Assembly (NCBI GenBank): GCA_944324205.1
Contig: CALUVK010000094.1
Location: forward strand, 1-6,373
Direction: 5' to 3'
Origin: Candidatus Gastranaerophilales bacterium
GTDB lineage: Bacteria > Cyanobacteriota > Vampirovibrionia > Gastranaerophilales > Gastranaerophilaceae
Length of the DNA: 6,373 bases
The translations under genes and the position numbers were made by a program. Each line of letters begins with the position of its first letter. The stretch's first letter is position 1. Below, piece by piece: positions 1 through 5,132 of this stretch. The notes beneath the pieces were generated by a model. It was not told where the DNA came from and ran no database searches. It saw nothing but the letters and a program-made list of their open reading frames with translations.

Positions 1-1970
1 TCAGAATCAGCAAGAAGCTCAAATTTTATCCTTCTTGTAAGATTAAAATCTTCTAATATCTTATCTACAATACCTTTGACTGTATAGAAATCAACTTCAC
101 CCGTATTCTGCCATAAAGAATTCTGGATATTTCCCGTAATAACGCCTGACAAAATCTGGGTTTCTTTTACTCCCGGATTTTTTTCATCAGGCTCGGAAAT
201 TTTTACATAACTCCTTCCGATTTCATAAGCCCAGAAATCTTTCTGGCCGTTGTCGTAATTATATTTCAAGCATTGGAGAATGCTTGCCATCAATGTCTGT
301 CTAAGCATTGTAAAATCTTCCGACGCCGGATTTTGGACATAAATGGCTTTATCTTTATTAAAAGATACATTAAACTGCTTAAGAAGCGGTTCGCCTATTA
401 GAGAAGATGTCTGAATTTCGTTCAACCCTTCTCCTGACATAATATGCCTTACTCTTGAAATAACCTTTTCTGCGTGAGAGACTTCGGCAGTTGCTAATCT
501 TGAAGGCAAAGTCGGCGTTATTTGATCATAGCCGTTAATCCTTGCTATTTCTTCAATCAAGTCGCATTCTCTCGTAACATCGTTGGCTCTGAAAGACGGT
601 ACCTCAACTTTGCAGGCAATTTCGTTTTTGCCGAGAATTTTAAAACCGAGTTTTTCAAGAATAGACAAACATTTGGCAGGATCAATATCACACCCTAAGA
701 GTCTTTTAACCTGAGGATATCTTATTGTGATTTGAACAGGCTCTAATTCATTGACTCCCGTTTCTACCATGCCTTCAAACTTAGCGTCAGCATACTTTTC
801 CAAAAGCTCAACAGCTCTTAAAAGTCCGGGTTTGACAGCTTCTATATCAATTCCTCTTTCAAATCTTGCACAGGCATCAGAGCGGTAGCCGACGCTTCTT
901 GCACTCTTTCTGTTGCTTTGAGGGGTGAAATAAGCAGCTTCCAGGGCAATATTTTTAGTATTTTCATCAATCTCGGAGTTAGCTCCTCCGAATACACCGC
1001 CTAAGCATACCGGCTCTTTTTCTGTAGCGATTACGACAGTATCGCGGGTAAGCTTTCGTTCAACCTCATCTAATGTAACGAGAGTTTCGCCTTCTTCTGC
1101 GCGTCTTACGCACAAATATCCGTTTAATTTATCCAAATCAAACGCGTGAAGCGGGGTGCCGTACTCTAAAAGAACATAATTTGTGATGTCAACAATATTA
1201 TTAATAGCTCTAATACCGGAGGAAATAAGCCTTTTTTGCATCCACTCCGGAGACGGTTTAATAACCGCATCTTTTATAATACCGATTGAATAATATTTGC
1301 AGACATCGTTATCTTTTATCTCAACCTTAAAATCAGCCGGGAAAGTTTCTCTTGATGCGTATTCAAACTTCATCGGGCGGTTAAACAGAGCCGACAGTTC
1401 TCTTGCAACCCCGATAACAGACATTTCATCACCTCTGTTTGCAGTAGGTGCGGTATGGAGAATGTAATCCTTTTCAAAACCCAAAACATTTTCTACATTC
1501 AAACCCAGCCCGACATTAGGGAAAAGCCTGTTAAGGATTAAAATACCGTCCTCTTCCTGATAGTTTCTATCAGCAACACCTAATTCATCATCAGAACATA
1601 ACATGCCTTGAGACTCAACTCCGCGGATTACAGCCGGAGTTAACTCAAACTGTTCACCTGTTTTTCTGTCTAAGACTTTACTTCCGACAGAAGCGTAAGG
1701 AATAACCTGCCCGACTTCTATATTTTGAGCTCCGCAAACTACTGTTTTTAAAGCGGAACCCGTATTAACGGTCACAAGGTGTAAATGGTCAGAATTCGGA
1801 TGATTGTCAATCTTTTCAATCTTTGCGGTAATAATATTTGTAAATTTCGGTCTGACTTCTTCGACCTCTTCGACTTCTAAGCCGCTCATAGTGAGTTCAT
1901 GCGCAACCTGCGCCACATCTAAATCACTTAAATCAACCAATTCATTTAACCAGTTTAATGAAATCTGCAT
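1..1970 (-). CDS. pheT: Phenylalanyl-tRNA synthetase beta subunit, partial (C-terminus beyond left edge)
   Basis: Beta subunit of the cytoplasmic alpha2-beta2 enzyme that charges tRNA-Phe with phenylalanine. Reading from ATG at 1970 leftwards, about 656 residues are visible without a stop. The N-terminus (MQISLNWLNELVDL) is typical of the family. A tRNA-binding (EMAP/OB-like) domain spans about residues 40-150, with NHPNSDHLHL, VVCGAQN and IRGVESQGMLCS. Next come TANRGDEMS near 176-184 and a B3/B4 editing region with INNIVDITNYV, PLHAFDLDKL, GGVFGGANSEI and ACARFERGID (near 365-375). A B5 domain lies at about 410-485 (PSFRANDVTRECDLIEEIAR), followed by the start of the synthetase-like core. 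Bacterial PheT is usually about 800 residues, so the end of the core and the FDX-ACB anticodon-binding domain are missing at the edge. The start is firm: an in-frame TAG (1977-1979) sits just upstream, and AGAGAGG (1980-1986) lies 9 nt before ATG. pheS is not adjacent; the upstream side is a divergent operon. Confidence 0.97.
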   Translation of the reverse strand, partial: MQISLNWLNELVDLSDLDVAQVAHELTMSGLEVEEVEEVRPKFTNIITAKIEKIDNHPNSDHLHLVTVNTGSALKTVVCGAQNIEVGQVIPYASVGSKVLDRKTGEQFELTPAVIRGVESQGMLCSDDELGVADRNYQEEDGILILNRLFPNVGLGLNVENVLGFEKDYILHTAPTANRGDEMSVIGVARELSALFNRPMKFEYASRETFPADFKVEIKDNDVCKYYSIGIIKDAVIKPSPEWMQKRLISSGIRAINNIVDITNYVLLEYGTPLHAFDLDKLNGYLCVRRAEEGETLVTLDEVERKLTRDTVVIATEKEPVCLGGVFGGANSEIDENTKNIALEAAYFTPQSNRKSARSVGYRSDACARFERGIDIEAVKPGLLRAVELLEKYADAKFEGMVETGVNELEPVQITIRYPQVKRLLGCDIDPAKCLSILEKLGFKILGKNEIACKVEVPSFRANDVTRECDLIEEIARINGYDQITPTLPSRLATAEVSHAEKVISRVRHIMSGEGLNEIQTSSLIGEPLLKQFNVSFNKDKAIYVQNPASEDFTMLRQTLMASILQCLKYNYDNGQKDFWAYEIGRSYVKISEPDEKNPGVKETQILSGVITGNIQNSLWQNTGEVDFYTVKGIVDKILEDFNLTRRIKFELLADS

Positions 1971-2001
1971 ACTTCCCTACCTCTCTGTTTTTATTAAATT
2001 T

Positions 2002-2031
2002 ATTATATAACAAAAAGTAAAGAATAGTAAA
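2002..2031 (-). promoter_or_regulatory. Candidate sigma70-type promoter of pheT
   Basis: Read on the minus strand, a consensus -10 TATAAT (2007-2002) is preceded by TTTACT (2031-2026, 4 of 6 matches to TTGACA) with an 18-nt spacer. Transcription would start near 1995 and leave a leader of about 25 nt containing the AGAGAGG ribosome binding site. The short leader leaves no room for a T-box or attenuator. The surrounding DNA is very AT-rich, so chance matches are easy; the position is the main support. Confidence 0.45.
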
Positions 2032-2130
2032 TTTTATGACAAATATTTATAATTTCACAATTTTGAAACAAACTAATAAGTCGTACAAGACAAACGTATT
2101 ATACATAGATATAGCAATATCAAAGAAAGA

Positions 2131-2158
2131 TAGACAAAAGTCTTCTCTTGCTTAAAAT
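2131..2158 (+). promoter_or_regulatory. Candidate sigma70-type promoter of the tadA-pheA cluster
   Basis: TAGACA (2131-2136, 5 of 6 to TTGACA) and TAAAAT (2153-2158, 5 of 6 to TATAAT) are separated by 16 nt. Initiation would fall near 2165, about 30 nt before ATG 2196. That would place the upstream TTG 2148 outside the transcript and favours the ATG start of tadA. A second possible -10 (TATTAT, 2097-2102) further upstream lacks a good -35. Confidence 0.4.
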
Positions 2159-2183
2159 CTTTGTCTTGACTAAAGTTAATACA

Positions 2184-2187
2184 GGAG
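2184..2187 (+). promoter_or_regulatory. Ribosome binding site deciding the tadA start
   Basis: GGAG within ACAGGAGAAT lies 8 nt before ATG 2196. Neither in-frame upstream TTG codon (2148, 2166) has a comparable purine-rich site at the right distance, so this motif is the main reason for preferring the ATG start. Confidence 0.65.
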
Positions 2188-2195
2188 AATTTGTA

Positions 2196-2612
2196 ATGAA
2201 AAATGCAATTAATCAAGCTTTGGAATGTAAAAAAGATGTTCCGATTGGATGCGTAATAAAAAAAAATGGAAAAATAATTGCTTCTGCACGTAACAGACGA
2301 GAAGAAGATAACGATATTTTAGCTCATGCAGAAATGCTTGCTATAAAAGAGGCTCAAACAAAACTTAACAGTTCAAGGCTTAACGGGTGCGAATTATATG
2401 TAACGCTTGAACCCTGTCCGATGTGCGGATGGGCAATTATTCAATCCGGAATAAGTACAGTTTATTTTGGAGCTTATAACCCGCAATATGGAGCGCTTAT
2501 TTCTAATAACATTTTTAAAAACTTGACTAATGACCGTTTAAAAGTGTATGGTGGTATAGAAGAAGATAAGTGTAATAAAATATTGAAAGATTTTTTCAAA
2601 AGTATAAGATGA
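2196..2612 (+). CDS. tadA: tRNA-specific adenosine deaminase TadA
   Basis: Cytoplasmic zinc enzyme of the cytidine/deoxycytidylate deaminase superfamily that converts wobble adenosine 34 of tRNA-Arg(ACG) to inosine. With ATG at 2196 the protein has 138 residues. It carries the zinc/proton-shuttle motif HAE (44-46: ligand H44, catalytic E46) and PCPMC (73-77: ligands C74 and C77). DVPIGCVI near 14-21 and TVYFGAYNPQYGA (88-100) are TadA-like, and the end GGIEEDKCNKILKDFF matches the TadA C-terminal helix better than guanine deaminase. The longer reading from TTG 2148 gives 154 residues. A TTG at 2166 is also in frame, and the residues EFV before M17 of the long form resemble the start of other TadA proteins (E. 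coli EYWMRHA). The N-terminus is therefore not settled, although the GGAG site favours ATG. The stop overlaps the next start by 4 nt (ATGA), implying translational coupling. Confidence 0.93.
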   Translation: MKNAINQALECKKDVPIGCVIKKNGKIIASARNRREEDNDILAHAEMLAIKEAQTKLNSSRLNGCELYVTLEPCPMCGWAIIQSGISTVYFGAYNPQYGALISNNIFKNLTNDRLKVYGGIEEDKCNKILKDFFKSIR

Positions 2613-3370
2613 TAACAAAACAAGAGCTTGACAATCTCGTTTCAAAATACGAGACAGAAGATTTTATAAAAGATGATCCAATACAGTTTATACACAAGTA
2701 TCCTCAAAAAGAGGATGCGGAACTTGCAGGATTTATTGCATCATTGTTTGCTTACGGAAACAGAAAAATGTTTATTGCCAAGCTCAACAATTTATTTGAA
2801 AGAGCTGATAACAAGATTTCGGATTATATAAAAGCAGGTGATTTTTCTAACCTTAAAGGTTTTGAGTATCGTTTTTCTAAAGATAATGATATTATTCCAA
2901 TTTTTGAAACCCTAAACAAACTTTATTTTGAATCTAAAGGTCTTGAAGAATTATTTGAATATGGATATAAGCAGGATAATGATATTTATAAAATGCTTAA
3001 AACAGTAGTTGATTATTTTTATTCACGAGCCCCCAAAACAGCAGGGCAAGGGTTTTACCATATGATACCGAATCCGGAAAACGGCGGAGCAATGAAGCGT
3101 ATGAATATGTTTTTACGCTGGATGGTTAGAAAACCGCCTGTGGATTTAGGGATTTGGACATTTATAAAGCCAAAGGATTTATTAATTCCTCTTGATGTTC
3201 ATGTAGCACGAGTTTCTCGCAATATGGGATTATTAACACGAAAGAGTAATGATTTCAAAGCTGTTATAGAGCTTACATCAAAGCTCAGAGAACTCTGTCC
3301 GGAGGATCCTGTAAAATATGATTTTGCAATGTTCGCTTTTGGTGTAGAATTAAATAAAAAGAAAAATTGA
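2609..3370 (+). CDS. TIGR02757 / DUF2400 family protein, HhH-glycosylase-like (function unknown)
   Basis: A 253-residue protein recognised as the TIGR02757 (DUF2400) family. Supporting motifs in order are DDPIQFIHKYPQKEDAELAG (22-41), SLFAYGNRK (45-53), AMKRMNMFLRWMVR (161-174), VDLGIW (178-183), IPLDVHVARVSRNMGLLTRK (193-212) and PEDPVKYDFAMFAFG (231-245). Length and both ends agree with a complete family member. The segment around D196 resembles the VDTHVxRV region of helix-hairpin-helix DNA glycosylases such as endonuclease III, where the aspartate is catalytic. A canonical LPGVGxKTA hairpin with its lysine and a C-terminal iron-sulfur cysteine cluster are not visible, so glycosylase activity cannot be claimed. 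No signal peptide or membrane segment is seen, so it is presumably cytoplasmic. The start ATG overlaps the tadA stop. The reading of a nucleic-acid role is inference. Confidence 0.85.
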   Translation: MITKQELDNLVSKYETEDFIKDDPIQFIHKYPQKEDAELAGFIASLFAYGNRKMFIAKLNNLFERADNKISDYIKAGDFSNLKGFEYRFSKDNDIIPIFETLNKLYFESKGLEELFEYGYKQDNDIYKMLKTVVDYFYSRAPKTAGQGFYHMIPNPENGGAMKRMNMFLRWMVRKPPVDLGIWTFIKPKDLLIPLDVHVARVSRNMGLLTRKSNDFKAVIELTSKLRELCPEDPVKYDFAMFAFGVELNKKKN

Positions 3371-3386
3371 AAGGAGTCTTGAATAT

Positions 3387-4109
3387 ATGAATAATTATTC
3401 GGAATTTAATTCAAAAGGTTCAATGATAATATTAGCACTTATATGTACTGTATTTATAGTATTAGTAATAAGGGCTTTTACTTATATTCCGGATAACAAC
3501 TCTGAGAATATTGTATCAAGAAACGCATCATCTCAAGTTAATATAAACGAACAAACTGTAACAAATCCTATTGCTACAGAAGAAAAGAATGTTGATATTA
3601 ATGCACAACAAATGGAGATGCGAAAAGAAAACCTTGTGCAAAAAGAAAATAAGCTAGCTGCTGATATAAAAGAAAGACAATCTGAGTTAGACAGAAATCT
3701 TGAAGAGTTGCCTCAAGAGGTAGAAATGGAAAATATTTCGGAAGATGCTGCAAATACTAACGTACCGGAATTAACTCCAGAAGAAAAAGTTATGAAAATT
3801 TTTGTAGAAGCAGGAAAACTTAAAAAAGAGAAACAATATGTCAGGGCTATAGAAGAATTTCAAAAGGTTTCAACAGCCACGAATGATGTTGATGTTATCG
3901 CCAGAAGCTATGAAGAAATTGCAACTGTTTATGCTGTAGTAAAACGATATGGCACAGCTCTTTCATATGCACAAAAAGCGTATAATATGTCACCTTCGTC
4001 ATCTAGAGAGATGCTTCTTGCAAGGTTATATTATAAAACCGGCGATATAGATAAAGCAACCAGACGTATAAATAATGTTTTACAGCGTGATTTTTCAGCA
4101 GATAGATAG
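3387..4109 (+). CDS. Membrane-anchored TPR-repeat protein
   Basis: A 240-residue protein with no recognised specific name. AAGGAG (3371-3376) lies 10 nt before the ATG. One hydrophobic helix at about residues 12-33 (MIILALICTVFIVLVI core) is a probable uncleaved anchor. It is followed by a polar linker (35-70), a charged segment rich in E, K and Q likely to form a coiled coil (about 73-112), and a helical C-terminal domain. That domain shows three TPR-like units, about 133-166 (KQYVRAIEEFQKV), 170-203 (YGTALSYAQKAYNMSP) and 204-237 (YYKTGDIDKATRRINNVL). TPR units usually mediate protein-protein contacts, so this may be an envelope scaffold. Flanking charges are too balanced to fix topology, although an outward-facing TPR domain would be usual for such a short N-terminal tail. 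It sits between the DUF2400 gene (16 nt) and pheA (9 nt), probably in one transcript. Confidence 0.8.
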   Translation: MNNYSEFNSKGSMIILALICTVFIVLVIRAFTYIPDNNSENIVSRNASSQVNINEQTVTNPIATEEKNVDINAQQMEMRKENLVQKENKLAADIKERQSELDRNLEELPQEVEMENISEDAANTNVPELTPEEKVMKIFVEAGKLKKEKQYVRAIEEFQKVSTATNDVDVIARSYEEIATVYAVVKRYGTALSYAQKAYNMSPSSSREMLLARLYYKTGDIDKATRRINNVLQRDFSADR

Positions 4110-4118
4110 GAAAGAATT

Positions 4119-4988
4119 ATGACACCCGAAATATTAGATACAACAAGAATAAGAAAATTATTGTTTTTAGGTCCCAAAGGTTCCTATAGTGATTTTGCTA
4201 AGAACAAGTTTATAGATGCGTTTAACCTGCATTGCGTTAGTACAAATCTGAAATCTATTTCGAGCGTAATAAAGGCTTTAAGAGATGAAAATTCTGAGGA
4301 CATTGCTGCTGTAATACCTATAGAGAATTCTATTGAAGGTATTGTTCGTGAAACTTTAGATAATTTATCATCTTTAAAAAAAGAAGAGTACAAAATTGTA
4401 GCAGAAACTACAATGAACATAGAACATGCACTATTGGGATATGCAGATAAAAAATCTGATATTAAAGTTGTGCGCTCTCATCCACAAGCGCTGGCTCAAT
4501 GTAAGAAATATCTACAAGATAATTTTCCTGACTCTTTAATCGAAGAAGCTACGCTGTCGACTTCCGCTGCTGTTAAGTCTTTGCAGACAGCTGAAAAGAG
4601 CATTGCTGCAATTGGCAGTTTAGAGTGCGCTGAAATGTATAATGTTCCTATTATTGATACTAAGATAAACGATGAAGTTAATAATCAGACCCGATTTATA
4701 CTTCTTGCAAAATTTATGGCACCTCAAACAGGGCATGATAAAACAAGTATAACTTTTTCAACAGAAAATAAAGCCGGCGCATTAAATAAAATTTTAACAA
4801 TTTTAGAAGAATATGGAATTAATATGTCTTATATTGACTCACGCCCTTCTAAAAAAGAGCTTGGTGAATACGTTTTCTATATAGATTTTGAGGGGCATAT
4901 TTCTGACAATAAAGTTGAAAAAGCTTTTGAAGAAATTATGCCGCTTGTCAAAATGTTTTATGTTATAGGCTCGTATCATAGTATATGA
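4119..4988 (+). CDS. pheA: Prephenate dehydratase with C-terminal ACT domain
   Basis: Converts prephenate to phenylpyruvate, the committed step of phenylalanine synthesis in the cytoplasm. The 289-residue protein is monofunctional: there is no chorismate mutase domain. Catalytic-domain signatures are FLGPKGSYSDFA (16-27), AVIPIENSIEGIVRETLDNL (64-83), SHPQALAQC (120-128), LSTSAA (146-151) and NNQTRFILL (188-196, containing the conserved TRF). The ACT regulatory domain spans about 208-288, with GALNKIL (220-226) corresponding to the GALV motif and DSRP (240-243) to the usual ESRP phenylalanine-binding motif. Feedback inhibition by phenylalanine is therefore likely, with a conservative E-to-D change. 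Length matches other standalone enzymes. An AGGA site (4108-4111) overlapping the previous stop region lies 7 nt before the ATG. It is the last gene of the probable tadA cluster. Confidence 0.96.
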   Translation: MTPEILDTTRIRKLLFLGPKGSYSDFAKNKFIDAFNLHCVSTNLKSISSVIKALRDENSEDIAAVIPIENSIEGIVRETLDNLSSLKKEEYKIVAETTMNIEHALLGYADKKSDIKVVRSHPQALAQCKKYLQDNFPDSLIEEATLSTSAAVKSLQTAEKSIAAIGSLECAEMYNVPIIDTKINDEVNNQTRFILLAKFMAPQTGHDKTSITFSTENKAGALNKILTILEEYGINMSYIDSRPSKKELGEYVFYIDFEGHISDNKVEKAFEEIMPLVKMFYVIGSYHSI

Positions 4989-5041
4989 TATAACTTATAA
5001 ATCTATCACCCAATTACATAACTATACAATTCTACAAATAA

Positions 5042-5059
5042 TGTAACATTTTTGTTACA
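5042..5059. promoter_or_regulatory. Inverted repeat TGTAAC-N6-GTTACA, candidate operator
   Basis: Two perfect 6-bp half-sites (5042-5047 and 5054-5059) are separated by ATTTTT. The dyad lies about 24-41 bp upstream of the TATGAT -10 element, where an activator or a repressor of the secreted repeat protein could bind. It does not look like an intrinsic terminator: the stem has few G-C pairs and is followed by AAATAT rather than a T run. The regulator is unknown. Confidence 0.4.
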
Positions 5060-5082
5060 AATATAACTCATTATTGTGTTTT

Positions 5083-5091
5083 TGATATGAT
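5083..5091 (+). promoter_or_regulatory. Extended -10 promoter for the secreted repeat protein
   Basis: TGATATGAT is a TGn-extended -10 with TATGAT (5086-5091, 5 of 6 to TATAAT). The hexamer expected at -35 (around 5063-5068) is poor, which is common for extended -10 promoters or for activator-dependent ones. Initiation near 5098 gives a leader of about 35 nt. Confidence 0.45.
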
Positions 5092-5132
5092 AAATTTGAG
5101 GAATTAAGCAATAGAATTTTTGGAGTTGTATA

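Larger units (their letters stand above)
4989..5132 (+). other. Intergenic region between pheA and the adhesin-like gene
   Basis: This 144-nt, very AT-rich stretch holds the inverted repeat at 5042-5059, an extended -10 element at 5083-5091 and the GGAG ribosome binding site (5122-5125) of the next gene, 7 nt before ATG 5133. No GC-rich hairpin followed by a T run is visible, so the pheA transcript may end by another mechanism or read through. Confidence 0.6.

Noticed and set aside
1804..2010. Plus-strand open frame of 68 codons
   Set aside because: It is antisense to the well-supported N-terminus of pheT, is Ser/Thr-rich low complexity, and has no recognisable domain.
1971..2147. Possible T-box, riboswitch or small RNA in the divergent intergenic region
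   Set aside because: There is no T-box sequence, specifier loop, GC-rich stem or terminator. The region is explained by divergent promoters.
4184..4420. Minus-strand open frame of 78 codons
   Set aside because: It lies wholly inside pheA on the opposite strand, with no family resemblance.
4974..4990. Perfect 7-bp inverted repeat TATCATA-GTA-TATGATA over the pheA stop
   Set aside because: The stem is almost purely A-T and is not followed by a T run, so it is unlikely to act as a terminator. Such palindromes are expected by chance in this composition.
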